Shown: positions 31,757 through 41,417, counted from the first letter of the stretch. The stretch: 64,000 nt of DNA from Cedecea lapagei (GCF_900635955.1 NZ_LR134201.1:4402001-4466000), one strand, 5' to 3'. Translations and numbers: made by a program. The notes: a model not told the origin generated them from the letters alone.

Positions 31757-32457
31757 GCTCGTTCAACCCAGCGCTCCAGCAGGTCAGGCAGCATCAGCGC
31801 CAGTTCGTGCAGCAGCTGCGTGCCCTGTCCCTGCTGGTAGTGTTGCGGATCGCGACTGCTGAACAGCAGCACGCCGAGGTCGCCATCGCTGCCCATCAGC
31901 GACATCGCGACAGAGCCTATCGCTTTCGCCTGCGGCAACACCAGCAGCAGTTCAGGGCCGTTAAGCGGGCCGAGATAGTGCTGAGCGTCGCCAAGACGCT
32001 GGATCCGAAGCGGCTCAAAGGCCTGACGATTCAGCGCGAGGTGGGTAAAGTCCGAAGGTGCGCCGATACGCCAGCGGTCAGAGAAAAGCCGGATATTCGC
32101 ACCGGCCAGGCCGATGTCCCGCGCCCAGCGGTGCAGGCGATTCAGCATCTCCTGCAGGCTGGAAGCCGAAGCCAGCCGCCCCTGAAGCTTCAGCAGCCGA
32201 TAGAACAAACCTTCGTTCGCACTCGCCTGCTCCATCAGCAGCGTCATGTTCTCTTCGAGGTGGTTGATATGGTTACGGCTGCGGGCCATATGCCATTCCA
32301 CCAGCGAAACGGTGCCGCGTACCGGGTGAGGAACCTGCATGCTCTCGACCTGGTGGGCATTGCGAATAAAGAAATCAGGATTGCGCTGTAAATACTCGGC
32401 AACCGCGATATCGTTAAGCTCAGGGAGGGTTTCTTGCTGTTCCTCGGCATTCTTCAT
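31753..32457 (-). CDS. yigA: DUF484 family protein YigA
   Basis: A 234-residue protein of unknown function, conserved between dapF and xerC in gamma-proteobacteria. It has an N-terminal segment (VAEYLQRNPDFFIRNAHQVESMQVPH), a helical coiled-coil-like linker around residues 60-110 and a GAF-like C-terminal domain (VAMSLMGSDGDLGVLLFSSRDPQHY). It overlaps both dapF and xerC by four bases (ATGA), so it is translated as part of a coupled set. No function is assigned. Confidence 0.92.
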   Translation of the reverse strand: MKNAEEQQETLPELNDIAVAEYLQRNPDFFIRNAHQVESMQVPHPVRGTVSLVEWHMARSRNHINHLEENMTLLMEQASANEGLFYRLLKLQGRLASASSLQEMLNRLHRWARDIGLAGANIRLFSDRWRIGAPSDFTHLALNRQAFEPLRIQRLGDAQHYLGPLNGPELLLVLPQAKAIGSVAMSLMGSDGDLGVLLFSSRDPQHYQQGQGTQLLHELALMLPDLLERWVERA

Positions 32458-33278
32458 AGATGTATAAACCCATCATAGACGTGGACCGCCGGGCCGGACA
32501 TATACAGCGGTGAACCCGGCCCTTTCCAGGCGATATCAAGGCGGCCGCCAGGCAGTTCAACGCGAACCTGCTCCGCCAGTAATCCTTGCAGGATCCCAAC
32601 CGCCACCGCGCCGCAGGCGCCGCTGCCGCAGGCCTGGGTTTCTCCCGCGCCGCGCTCGTAAACACGCAGACGAATGTGTTCGCGGCTTACCACCTGCATA
32701 AAGCCGATGTTGGCACGTTCCGGGAAGCGCTCATGGCTCTCCATCACCGGTCCCAGGGTTTCTACCGCGGCGGTTTCCACATCGTCGACCTGGATCACAC
32801 AGTGCGGGTTACCCATGGAGACCACACCGCACATAATGGTTTGTTCGGCGGCACGCATAATATAGGTCTTTTCCGCTTTGTTTGCCCGGAACGGCACCTG
32901 AGAAGGTTCGAAGTTCGGTTCGCCCATATTGACGCACACCCTCTCATCTTCCGTCACGCTCAGCACCATACGACCGTTGGCGGTGCTGACGCGAATTTCT
33001 CGCTTATTGGTCAACCCTTTCAGGCGCACAAAGCGGGCAAAACAGCGAGCCCCGTTACCACACTGAGAGACTTCGCTGCCGTCGGCATTGAAGATCCGGT
33101 AGTGGAAATCGAGATCGGGATCGTAAGGAGGCTCTACGATCAGTAGCTGATCGAATCCCACCCCAAGATGGCGATCCGCCAGCCGCCGGATCAGCTCCGG
33201 AGAGAAATAGACATTCTGCGTCACCGCGTCGACGACCATAAAGTCATTACCGAGGCCATGCATTTTAGAGAACTGCAT
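32454..33278 (-). CDS. dapF: Diaminopimelate epimerase DapF
   Basis: Converts LL- to meso-diaminopimelate for lysine and peptidoglycan. The 274-residue protein carries the two catalytic cysteines in SQCGNGARCFARF and TQACGSGACGAVAVG, characteristic of the PLP-independent racemase fold. The ATG at 33278 (MQFSKMHGLGNDFMVVD) matches the family start and length; four upstream codons are excluded. It lies 38 bp after lptM. Confidence 0.97.
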   Translation of the reverse strand: MQFSKMHGLGNDFMVVDAVTQNVYFSPELIRRLADRHLGVGFDQLLIVEPPYDPDLDFHYRIFNADGSEVSQCGNGARCFARFVRLKGLTNKREIRVSTANGRMVLSVTEDERVCVNMGEPNFEPSQVPFRANKAEKTYIMRAAEQTIMCGVVSMGNPHCVIQVDDVETAAVETLGPVMESHERFPERANIGFMQVVSREHIRLRVYERGAGETQACGSGACGAVAVGILQGLLAEQVRVELPGGRLDIAWKGPGSPLYMSGPAVHVYDGFIHL

Positions 33279-33316
33279 CTTCTGCTCCATTAGCGCGGTT
33301 ACAAAGCACGGTTTAG

Positions 33317-33523
33317 CTAGTAAACAACCTGAGTCGGCGCATCATCAATGCCACGACCGTTGCGGACTGGCGCCGTCTGGGTGGATTGTTCAGGGGTTGC
33401 GCTATGGGTGGTCGGCGTCGCTTTCTTATCGGCCGGCGGGAAGTAAAGAGGGCCCTTCAGGCCACAGCCGGTAAGGCTTACAAGCGTCAGTGCCAAAGCT
33501 AGAGGGCAGAAAATTTTCTTCAT
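33317..33523 (-). CDS. lptM: LPS-assembly lipoprotein LptM (YifL)
   Basis: Small lipoprotein of 68 residues that associates with and stabilises the LptDE outer membrane LPS translocon. The signal peptide ends in a lipobox LTGC (Cys20), followed by the invariant GLKGPLYFPP motif and a low-complexity Thr/Pro/Gln tail. First gene of the lptM-dapF-yigA-xerC-yigB cluster. Confidence 0.95.
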   Translation of the reverse strand: MKKIFCPLALALTLVSLTGCGLKGPLYFPPADKKATPTTHSATPEQSTQTAPVRNGRGIDDAPTQVVY

Positions 33524-33748
33524 TATCGGGTAGCCTGTGATTCACTATTCTGCCGTCTATCATCGCAGGTGAACCCTGAAAAGCAATACTCTTCGTGATC
33601 CGGACCGCTGAAAATCACCGTCCCGCAAACCAGGCAAGAAAATAATCTCTGGTTTACGCTACTTATGGGGCATCCGTTCGGAAATCGTCGGGCTTCGCCT
33701 CACCATGGCTGGTATCTGAAGCGGGTTGTCTTTCATAAGGTGACGCAG

Positions 33749-34108
33749 ATGAAAAGGATTGGCATTACGGGTCTTGAACGTGAAGCGATGCAGGATTTAA
33801 TCGAGCGGGCCGCCCCCGGCAGGTTTAGCACTCAGTTGGTTAGCGATATTGATGCGGCTAACTTCGTAAAACGAGGTGAGCTTCATTACACCATCGGCGG
33901 GTTTCGAACAGGCATTGGTTCCGCTCTGGCCATCGCGGTGGCCGTTTTGGGCCCGGAAAAATGTTGCACCGTCGCCAGCCCCGGTTCGCCCGCCAGAGAG
34001 GAGCAGATCGCGCGCTGGGTTCGGGACGGGAAAGTGGCCTTTGGCATCGCTATCGAAAATGCATCGCAGGCCGTTCCTCTTCTGATGCACTACCTCGATG
34101 ACGCCTGA
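33749..34108 (+). CDS. Orphan DUF2620 (YhfU-like) protein
   Basis: A 119-residue soluble protein beginning MKRIGITGLEREAMQ, with a Gly-rich segment YTIGGFRTGIGSALAIAVAVLG and CTVASPGSPAREEQIARWVRDGKVAFGIAIEN. It resembles the DUF2620 family represented by E. coli YhfU, which sits in the uncharacterised yhf carbohydrate/phosphonate-like cluster. AAGGTGA lies upstream of the ATG. Here it stands alone between lptM and cyaY, on the plus strand, where E. coli has no such gene. Function unknown. Confidence 0.75.
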   Translation: MKRIGITGLEREAMQDLIERAAPGRFSTQLVSDIDAANFVKRGELHYTIGGFRTGIGSALAIAVAVLGPEKCCTVASPGSPAREEQIARWVRDGKVAFGIAIENASQAVPLLMHYLDDA

Positions 34109-34171
34109 GGGACTGTTTCTAATTCACGGCGATGCTTTTATACTGCCCTGAAATCCCAACAGGAAGCAGAC

Positions 34172-34492
34172 ATGAACGACAGCGAATTCCACCTTCTGGC
34201 CGACAACCTGTGGCACACCATCGAAGAGCGCCTGGATGACTGGGACGGCGATAGCGATATTGACTGTGAGATCAACGGCGGCGTACTGACCATCAGCTTT
34301 GAAAACGGCAGCAAAATTATCATCAACCGCCAGGAGCCATTACATCAGGTCTGGCTGGCAACCAAAAGCGGCGGCTACCACTTCAACCTGAAGGGCGACG
34401 AATGGATTTGTGACCGGAGCGGCGCTGAGTTCTGGCAGTTACTGGAAGAAGCCAGCAGCCAGCAGGCTGGCGAGGCGGTTAGCTTTCGCTGA
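34172..34492 (+). CDS. cyaY: Frataxin homologue CyaY
   Basis: Iron-binding regulator of the IscS/IscU Fe-S cluster assembly machine. The 106 residues show the acidic first helix (EERLDDWDGDSDIDCEIN), the conserved central sheet (GVLTISFENGSKIIINRQEPLHQVWLATKSGGYHF) and length equal to E. coli CyaY. It is convergent with cyaA, with stops abutting (34492/34493). Confidence 0.97.
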   Translation: MNDSEFHLLADNLWHTIEERLDDWDGDSDIDCEINGGVLTISFENGSKIIINRQEPLHQVWLATKSGGYHFNLKGDEWICDRSGAEFWQLLEEASSQQAGEAVSFR

Positions 34493-37042
34493 TTACGGCT
34501 GATACTGCTGCTGCAGCGGCGCAGAGCTGTCGTCCATATGAGACGGCGCGGCCGCTGCGATTGACTGGGTGCGGAACGGAATGACCTGCATCCGGCCATC
34601 AGCCTTCACAATCTGGTAGAACTGCGGCAGGTTGAAGTTAATGAAGCTTGAGCCGTAGGTAAAGCGATCGTGGGATGAGGAGTAGAAGCGGCTAACGTCG
34701 CGCACCAGCTCTTCTTTACTTCCCTCGCAGTGGTGATAAACCTCAGCGCGGTTGCTTTCATCCAGAATATAGATGTTGAAGCCCTGATCTTCGCTGGCCT
34801 CTTCAAAGAAGAACTGAATAATCCCTTCGCTGGCAAAACCATCGACCACCGCCGGCAGCTGAACCTGGTTGGTGCCTACCTGCACCGACAGGCCGTGAAG
34901 CTTGTTGTGTGAAATCGCGCCATAAAACTCAACGGCGTTTTCCAGTTTCTGCACCGAGACGTTCAGGCGCTCAAAGAACAGGCCCCAGGTCTGACCGGAA
35001 ACCCGCAGCGCTTTGAAGCGGCCAGGCTCCTGACGAGTGCTGGAAAGACGGAATTCAATGCATTCAGAGACCAGCTGCTGCACACGGGTGCGGATCAAGC
35101 CGCGCAGATGCTGGCTATAGCAGAACACCTCAACGCTATCCGGCGGAGCGGCATCCTGGTGCATTTTACCGAGGATGGTTTTCAATGCCTCGATCATCGC
35201 CTGCTCGCCGTTGAAGTGCAGAGTACGCACCTCATTCCACGAGTTGCGGTACAGCAGGTCTACGCTGCCGATCAGGCACTGCTGCTGTTCGCCGAAGCTA
35301 AACACGTCCAGCTTGCGGAAGTCGAAGTGCACGACCTGATTGCGGAAGGCCGCCGTCGGGTCGTACTCCAGGTTGACGATAATCGCCAGATGGCGAATCT
35401 CACACGGGCTGTACAGCGCTTTCGGCGTGGGTGCCGGGAGACGCAGCGGGAAGTGATGGGAAACATCCGCCACCATCTCCTGCAGCTTAGGTAAATCGCA
35501 AATGCCGTTGCCCTTAATAAACAGGCGGGTACGCGAGGTCAGCAGGCCGTTAAAATACGCCCAGGCCACCAGCTTATTAAGATAACGGTTATATTCCAGC
35601 GGTTGATGGCTGACGATGGAGTCCATGTTTGGCGCACGGTTGTAGAGATACCAGCCGGAGCGGTTAGCGCGACCAAGAGGGACATGGATAAAAGTCAGGT
35701 TAGGCTCAGAGAGATCCGGTGAAATCTGCGGGTTAACCAGCGTAACTTTGCCGGGGAGCGCTTCAAACGCGGCATAAAGCTTACGCGTCAATACACCAAT
35801 GTCCTGCGGGCTGGCGGAGACGCTAAGGTTGTTACGGCGCGCAAAGCGGATCAGATTACGGTAGCTCTGCATCATCGCATCGAGCAGCTCGTTGTGCGCT
35901 TCGCGTACCTGGTCTATCTTCCAGTTTGCCCTGTTGTCGAGCATCGCCAGACGGCCTTCGTCCCAGCCCCAGCCTTTCACCAGCTGGCTCAGAACTTCAC
36001 GACGCCAGCCAACGCAGGCGCGCTCACGGGAAAGTTTTTCACAGACTTTCAGGTAGAAACAGCGGCGAACCAGATCCAGCCGGGCGGTGTCCTCAACCTG
36101 GGTCAGGTACTCGGTAACGCGCTCCAGCATCATGCAATAAGGGTCAAGACCAAAAGAGACTATCTCGCCGTCATGCAGGCGCTGTTTGATATCTTTTGCC
36201 AGCAGGCGGGTATTAGGATATTCCCAGGAGTAGGCTTCCAGCAGCAGCGTTTTCAGCACCGCTTTGTACGGCGAATCGATACTTTTGTACAGCTGCCACA
36301 GGCTGGCACCGAAGTACTCTTCGGCGGACAGCGTGCTTAAGCCACCGAGATCTAACCACTCGTTTGGCGTCAGCACGCCCTGAGCGTAAAGGGTCATCAC
36401 GTAATCGTCGTAATGCTCTTCTTCATCGCCCGGCACCATGTTCCACAGAATGCGTTTCCCCGCCAGGCGTACCGCGGTGCGGTAAAACTCGTCCAGCAGC
36501 AGAATGTGCTGCGTAGAGCCGCAGTCTTCACCGCCCAGGCTGCCGCTTTCATTGTGGCGGAAGCGGTTTTCGTCAATCAGGAAGAAGCTGACCTCGACGC
36601 CGAGGGACGCAGCCCAGCTTTCCAGCAGGCTACATTTGCGCTGCAGCAGCTGGCGCTCGTCGTTATCAAGCCAGGCCTGGTGGCAAACCCAGATATCAAG
36701 GTCAGAGGAACAGCTTTGCCCCACGGAGGAGGTGCTGCCCATAGAATAGAGGCCGGTGATCGGCAGTTCGCCCGCTGGCGTCTCCTGAGGCGGCATGCCG
36801 CGCTGCAGTTCGAGTTCGTCCAGGTAGTGGCGTTGGGTTTCATCAGGCGTGTAGAGGCAAATGCCGCAGGGGACGTTACCGTCAAGGTAACCCGGCATCA
36901 GCGGGTGATGATAATGTAATAACGTTGGCAGTAGACTGTAGACCTGTTGGAAGGCAGGCCCCATAGCAGCAAGCGCGCGATCTACACGCAGTTGATTGAT
37001 GGCATCCAGTCTCTGTTTAAGTGTCTCAATATAGAGGTACAA
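34493..37042 (-). CDS. cyaA: Class I adenylate cyclase CyaA
   Basis: Makes cAMP from ATP and is controlled by phosphorylated EIIA-Glc. The 849-residue protein has the N-terminal nucleotidyltransferase-type catalytic domain (GSTSSVGQSCSSDLDIWVCHQ) and the C-terminal glucose-responsive regulatory half. It starts with TTG at 37042, as the E. coli gene does; the rare start keeps expression low. A CRP site lies about 100 bp upstream, so the product feeds back on its own gene. Divergent from hemC. Confidence 0.97.
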   Translation of the reverse strand: MYLYIETLKQRLDAINQLRVDRALAAMGPAFQQVYSLLPTLLHYHHPLMPGYLDGNVPCGICLYTPDETQRHYLDELELQRGMPPQETPAGELPITGLYSMGSTSSVGQSCSSDLDIWVCHQAWLDNDERQLLQRKCSLLESWAASLGVEVSFFLIDENRFRHNESGSLGGEDCGSTQHILLLDEFYRTAVRLAGKRILWNMVPGDEEEHYDDYVMTLYAQGVLTPNEWLDLGGLSTLSAEEYFGASLWQLYKSIDSPYKAVLKTLLLEAYSWEYPNTRLLAKDIKQRLHDGEIVSFGLDPYCMMLERVTEYLTQVEDTARLDLVRRCFYLKVCEKLSRERACVGWRREVLSQLVKGWGWDEGRLAMLDNRANWKIDQVREAHNELLDAMMQSYRNLIRFARRNNLSVSASPQDIGVLTRKLYAAFEALPGKVTLVNPQISPDLSEPNLTFIHVPLGRANRSGWYLYNRAPNMDSIVSHQPLEYNRYLNKLVAWAYFNGLLTSRTRLFIKGNGICDLPKLQEMVADVSHHFPLRLPAPTPKALYSPCEIRHLAIIVNLEYDPTAAFRNQVVHFDFRKLDVFSFGEQQQCLIGSVDLLYRNSWNEVRTLHFNGEQAMIEALKTILGKMHQDAAPPDSVEVFCYSQHLRGLIRTRVQQLVSECIEFRLSSTRQEPGRFKALRVSGQTWGLFFERLNVSVQKLENAVEFYGAISHNKLHGLSVQVGTNQVQLPAVVDGFASEGIIQFFFEEASEDQGFNIYILDESNRAEVYHHCEGSKEELVRDVSRFYSSSHDRFTYGSSFINFNLPQFYQIVKADGRMQVIPFRTQSIAAAAPSHMDDSSAPLQQQYQP

Positions 37043-37134
37043 GACATATCGCCTGATGGTTTCAGTATTACGAAAAAACCCGTTTCCTGGTTGTTGTCCA
37101 CGTGATTATAACCGATCGGGACAGCAATTGCTGG

Positions 37135-37156
37135 AAACGTGATCAATTTAACACCT
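37135..37156 (-). promoter_or_regulatory. CRP site of the cyaA promoter
   Basis: On the minus strand GTGTTAAATTGATCACG, extended by AG/GTTT, is identical to the CRP operator I remember from E. coli cyaA promoter P2, where cAMP-CRP represses. It lies about 100 bp upstream of the cyaA TTG start in the cyaA-hemC gap. Confidence 0.85.
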
Positions 37157-37330
37157 TGCCTGTTGACCGTAAAGAAAGATGCGCTACCAAAGTAGTAGAT
37201 GCGACGGGCTCAGGGCAGTTTCTTCCATAATATGAATCACCTCCCTCTGTTGCCGCAAAAACCGCCGAACCTGACAGCCTTCCGCTAACAGTGGTAGGAT
37301 GGTCAGTGGACGATAATTACGGTAACAAGC

Positions 37331-38272
37331 ATGTTAGACAATATACTCAGAATTGCCACTCGCCAAAGTCCCCTTGCACTCTGGCAAGCACATTATGTTA
37401 AGCAACGTCTGGAAGCCTTCCACCCGGAGCTGACCGTTGAGCTGGTGCCGATGGTCACACGCGGTGACGTTCTGCTGGATACTCCGCTAGCCAAAGTGGG
37501 CGGCAAAGGGCTGTTCGTTAAAGAGCTGGAGCTGGCCATGCTGGACGGCCGTGCGGATATCGCTGTCCACTCCCTTAAAGATGTGCCGGTGGAATTCCCT
37601 GAAGGTCTCGGGCTGGTCACCATCTGCGAACGCGACGATCCCCGCGACGCCTTTGTCTCCAACCATTACCAAACGCTGGATGAGCTTCCGACTGGCAGCA
37701 TTGTGGGCACCTCAAGCCTGCGTCGCCAGTGCCAAATCGCTGAACAGCGCCCCGATTTAGTGATTCGCTCATTGCGCGGTAACCTCGGTACTCGTCTCGG
37801 TAAGCTTGATAAAGGCGAATACGACGCCATTATTCTTGCCGTTGCCGGGTTGAACCGTCTTGAAATGCAGGAGCGCATTCGCTACGCCCTGCCGCCGGAA
37901 GTGTCTCTGCCCGCCGTCGGCCAGGGCGCAGTGGGTATCGAGTGCCGCCTGGACGATGAGCGCACCCAGGCGCTGCTGGCTCCGTTAAATCACCATGAGA
38001 CCGCCATTCGAGTCAGCGCCGAACGCGCGATGAATATGCGCCTCGAAGGCGGCTGCCAGGTGCCTATCGGTAGCTATGCCGAACTGAAAGATAACGAACT
38101 CTGGCTTCGGGCGCTGGTCGGGGCACCGGATGGCTCTGTGATGGTACGTGGCGAACGCCGCGGTAAGCCAGAAGATGCCGTTGCCATGGGGGTCTCACTG
38201 GCGGAAGAGCTGCTGGATAACGGCGCCCGCGAGATCCTTGCCGATGTTTATAATGGAGATGCTCCCGCATGA
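37331..38272 (+). CDS. hemC: Hydroxymethylbilane synthase HemC
   Basis: Polymerises four porphobilinogens onto its dipyrromethane cofactor to form the linear tetrapyrrole. 313 residues, as in E. coli. The cofactor cysteine lies in RLEGGCQVPIGSYAEL and the catalytic aspartate in RADIAVHSLKDVPVEFP; the arginine-rich GTSSLRRQCQ substrate site is intact. First gene of hemCDXY, overlapping hemD by four bases (ATGA). Confidence 0.98.
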   Translation: MLDNILRIATRQSPLALWQAHYVKQRLEAFHPELTVELVPMVTRGDVLLDTPLAKVGGKGLFVKELELAMLDGRADIAVHSLKDVPVEFPEGLGLVTICERDDPRDAFVSNHYQTLDELPTGSIVGTSSLRRQCQIAEQRPDLVIRSLRGNLGTRLGKLDKGEYDAIILAVAGLNRLEMQERIRYALPPEVSLPAVGQGAVGIECRLDDERTQALLAPLNHHETAIRVSAERAMNMRLEGGCQVPIGSYAELKDNELWLRALVGAPDGSVMVRGERRGKPEDAVAMGVSLAEELLDNGAREILADVYNGDAPA

Positions 38273-39015
38273 CGATTCTTGTCACCCGCCCCTCTCCCGC
38301 CGGGGAAGAGTTAGTGAGCCGTCTGCGCGCACTCGGGCAGGTGGCGTATAGCTTCCCGCTTATCGAGTTCTCGCCCGGCCGTGAGCTGTCAAAGCTTCCG
38401 GCCCAGCTTGCCGCGCTGGCGCCCGGAGATCTGGTTTTTGTCCTTTCGCAGCACGTGATTGACTACGCCGCCCCACTTTTGCGCCGCAGCGGCCTCGTCT
38501 GGCCGGAAAATCTGAGCTGGTTCGCCATTGGCCGGACGACCGCACTGGCTTTTCATACCGTCAGCCATATTCCGATTCGTTATCCACAGGATCGGGAAAC
38601 CAGCGAAGTCTTGCTACAATTACCTGAATTACAGAACGTTGGCGGCAAACGCGCGCTGATTCTCCGTGGGAACGGCGGGCGCGAGCTGCTGGGCGAAACG
38701 CTTGAGACGCGAGGCGCAGAGGTCAGCTTCTGTGAGTGTTATCAGCGAAGCGCTATTATTTACGACGGTACAGAAGAGGCTAACCGCTGGCATGCCCGAG
38801 GCATCACGACGTTAGTGGTCACCAGCGGTGAAATGCTGCAACAGCTTTACACGCTAACGCCTGACTGGTATCGCGAGAACTGGCTACTACGCTGCCAGTT
38901 ACTGGTTGTCAGCGAGCGTTTGGCGAACCTTGCCAGGGAGATGGGTTGGCAGAATATTCAGGTCGCCGCGAATGCGGACAATGACGCGCTGCTGCGCGCG
39001 TTACAACACACCTAA
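38269..39015 (+). CDS. hemD: Uroporphyrinogen-III synthase HemD
   Basis: Closes hydroxymethylbilane to uroporphyrinogen III with inversion of ring D. The 248-residue protein begins MTILVTRPSPAGEELVSRLR and has the two-lobed HemD fold with conserved LVFVLSQHVIDYAAP and TTLVVTSGEMLQQL segments. Length is close to E. coli (246). It is translationally coupled to hemC. Confidence 0.96.
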   Translation: MTILVTRPSPAGEELVSRLRALGQVAYSFPLIEFSPGRELSKLPAQLAALAPGDLVFVLSQHVIDYAAPLLRRSGLVWPENLSWFAIGRTTALAFHTVSHIPIRYPQDRETSEVLLQLPELQNVGGKRALILRGNGGRELLGETLETRGAEVSFCECYQRSAIIYDGTEEANRWHARGITTLVVTSGEMLQQLYTLTPDWYRENWLLRCQLLVVSERLANLAREMGWQNIQVAANADNDALLRALQHT

Positions 39016-39033
39016 CAATAACAGGACGCCACA

Positions 39034-40218
39034 ATGACGGAACAAAATAACTCCTCCGCCATAGTTGAGGAAACCACACCCGCGGTGGAGACAACATCGC
39101 AACCCGAGCCAGTAACGAAGAAGAGTCGTTCTGGCGCTGCGGGTATTGCGCTGGGCGCGATTGCCATTGCCATCGCTTTGGCTTTAGGCGGCGGGCTTTA
39201 TAGCTATGGCAAGCACCAGATATCCACCCAGACGGCAACCAGCGATGCGCTGGCGAACCAGCTGATTGTTTTACAGAAACAGCAGGAAGCGCAGAAAAGC
39301 GAATTCGAAACCACCCTGAAACAGCAAGCTAGCGCGCTTAGCGATGCCAACAAGCAGCAGGCCGCGTTGGCACACCAGCTGAATGAAGTTCAGCAAAAAG
39401 TAGCGACAATTTCCGGCAGTGATTCGAAAACCTGGCTGCTGGCCCAGGCCGATTTCCTCGTGAAACTGGCGGGGCGTAAGCTGTGGAGCGATCAGGACGT
39501 GACGACAGCTGCCGCGCTGTTAAAAAGTGCAGATGGCAGCCTCGCTGATATGAACGATCCAAGCCTGATCGCCGCTCGCCGTGCATTAACCGACGACATT
39601 TCCACGTTGTCTAAGGTGACTCAGGTCGACTACGACGGGATTATCCTCAAGCTGAACCAGCTCTCTAACGGCCTGGATAACCTGCGCCTTGCCGATAACG
39701 ACAGTGATGATTCGCCGATGGATGCGGACAGCAGCGAGCTGTCGGGCACAATCACCGAGTGGCGTCAGAATCTGGTGAAAAGCTGGCACAGCTTTATGGA
39801 TAGCTTTATTACCATCCGCCGCCGCGATGAAACCGCCGTACCGCTGCTGGCGCCGAATCAGGACATCTATCTGCGCGAGAATATACGTTCCCGCCTGCTG
39901 GTGGCCGCACAGGCCGTTCCGCGCCATCAGGAAGATACCTATAAGCAGGCGCTGGACAACGTTTCTACCTGGGTTCGTGCCTACTACGACACCAACGACT
40001 CAGCGACCAAAGCATTCCTTGAAGAGCTTGATGGCCTGAGCCAGCAGAGCATTCAGATGGATATTCCGCAAACGCTGCAAAGCCAGCCGCTGCTGGAAAA
40101 GCTGATGCAAACCCGGGTACGTAATTTACTGGCTCAGCCGGCAAGTCCTGCCGCTGATGCCGCCCCGCAAGACGCAGCGCCTGCACAGCCTGCGCCTGCC
40201 GCAAGTCAGGGGGAATAA
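39034..40218 (+). CDS. hemX: HemX, membrane protein of the hem operon
   Basis: A 394-residue protein once annotated as uroporphyrinogen III methyltransferase but of unproven activity. The N-terminal 35 residues are acidic and Thr-rich; one transmembrane helix follows (GIALGAIAIAIALALGGGLYSYG), then a coiled coil rich in Gln/Ala (residues about 65-125), a periplasmic helical domain and an Ala/Pro-rich tail. It lies 18 bp after hemD and three bases before hemY. Confidence 0.94.
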   Translation: MTEQNNSSAIVEETTPAVETTSQPEPVTKKSRSGAAGIALGAIAIAIALALGGGLYSYGKHQISTQTATSDALANQLIVLQKQQEAQKSEFETTLKQQASALSDANKQQAALAHQLNEVQQKVATISGSDSKTWLLAQADFLVKLAGRKLWSDQDVTTAAALLKSADGSLADMNDPSLIAARRALTDDISTLSKVTQVDYDGIILKLNQLSNGLDNLRLADNDSDDSPMDADSSELSGTITEWRQNLVKSWHSFMDSFITIRRRDETAVPLLAPNQDIYLRENIRSRLLVAAQAVPRHQEDTYKQALDNVSTWVRAYYDTNDSATKAFLEELDGLSQQSIQMDIPQTLQSQPLLEKLMQTRVRNLLAQPASPAADAAPQDAAPAQPAPAASQGE

Positions 40219-40220
40219 GC

Positions 40221-41417
40221 ATGATTAAAGTCTTATTGCTTTTCCTGCTGCTGATTGCCGGTATCGTTCTCGGCCCCATACTGTCGGGCCATCAGGGCTA
40301 CGTTTTAATCCAGACCGATAACTATAACGTTGAAACCAGCGTGACCGGTTTAGCGATCGTTCTGATCCTGACCATGGTGGTGCTGTTTGCCATCGAATGG
40401 GTCTTGCGTCGCATTTTCCGAACCGGCGCGCGCACTCGCGGATGGTTCCTGGGCCGCAAACGCAGCCGTGCCCGCAAGCAGACTAAAGCTGCTCTGTTGA
40501 AACTGGCCGAAGGTGATTATCAGCAGGTTGAGAAGCTGATGAGCAAGAACGCCGATCACGCTGAACAGCCGGTAGTAAACTATTTGCTTGCCGCAGAGGC
40601 GGCTCAACAGCGCGGCGATGAAATTCGCGCCAACCAGCATCTGGAGCGCGCTGCCGAGCTGGCGGATAACGATCAGCTTCCGGTGGAGATCACCCGAGTG
40701 CGCTTGCAGCTGGCCCGCAATGAAAATCACGCGGCGCGGCACGGCATTGATAAGCTTCTGGAGATTGCACCGCGCCACCCTGAAGTCCTTCGCCTGGCCG
40801 AGCAGGCTTACCTGCGAACCGGGGCGTGGAGCTCATTGCTGGATATTTTACCGGCGATGGAGAAAGTGCAGATCTGCGATGAAGCCCACCGTGAGGCGCT
40901 TCAACAGCAGGCCTGGATCGGCCTGATGGATCAGGCCATGGCCGATCAGGGCAACGATGGCCTGAAGGCGTGGTGGCGTAATCAAAGCCGTAAAACGCGT
41001 CACCAGACCACGCTGCAGGTGGCCATGGCCGAACATCTTATCGAATGTGACGACCATGACGCCGCGCAGGAGATCATCCTCGACGGACTAAAACGCCAGT
41101 ACGACGATCGCCTGGTATTGCTGATGCCGCATCTGAAATCAGGGAACCCGGAGCAACTGGAAAAAGCCTTACGTCAGCAAATTAAAACGCAGGGCGATAG
41201 CCCTCTGCTGCAAAGCACGCTGGGTCAGCTGCTGATGAAACATGGCGAATGGCAACAGGCAAGCGATGCCTTCCGCGAAGCGATTAAGCAACGCCCGGAC
41301 GCCTTCGATTACGCCTGGCTGGCAGACTCTCTCGATAAATTGCATAAGCCTGAAGAAGCCGCCACCATGCGCCGCGATGGCCTGCTGCTTACCCTGAAGA
41401 ATCCGACCCATCCCTGA
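40221..41417 (+). CDS. hemY: HemY, TPR-domain inner membrane protein
   Basis: A 398-residue protein with two N-terminal membrane helices (VLLLFLLLIAGIVLGPILSG and LAIVLILTMVVLFAIEWVL) and a long tetratricopeptide-repeat cytoplasmic domain (for example LLAAEAAQQRGDEIRANQHLERA and QLLMKHGEWQQASDAFREAI). E. coli HemY is annotated as a protohaem IX synthesis protein but is not the protoporphyrinogen oxidase; its role remains unclear. Last gene of hemCDXY. Confidence 0.95.
   Translation: MIKVLLLFLLLIAGIVLGPILSGHQGYVLIQTDNYNVETSVTGLAIVLILTMVVLFAIEWVLRRIFRTGARTRGWFLGRKRSRARKQTKAALLKLAEGDYQQVEKLMSKNADHAEQPVVNYLLAAEAAQQRGDEIRANQHLERAAELADNDQLPVEITRVRLQLARNENHAARHGIDKLLEIAPRHPEVLRLAEQAYLRTGAWSSLLDILPAMEKVQICDEAHREALQQQAWIGLMDQAMADQGNDGLKAWWRNQSRKTRHQTTLQVAMAEHLIECDDHDAAQEIILDGLKRQYDDRLVLLMPHLKSGNPEQLEKALRQQIKTQGDSPLLQSTLGQLLMKHGEWQQASDAFREAIKQRPDAFDYAWLADSLDKLHKPEEAATMRRDGLLLTLKNPTHP

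Noticed and set aside
32586..33146. A 186-codon plus-strand open frame
   Set aside because: Antisense to dapF, which has both catalytic cysteines and the normal length.
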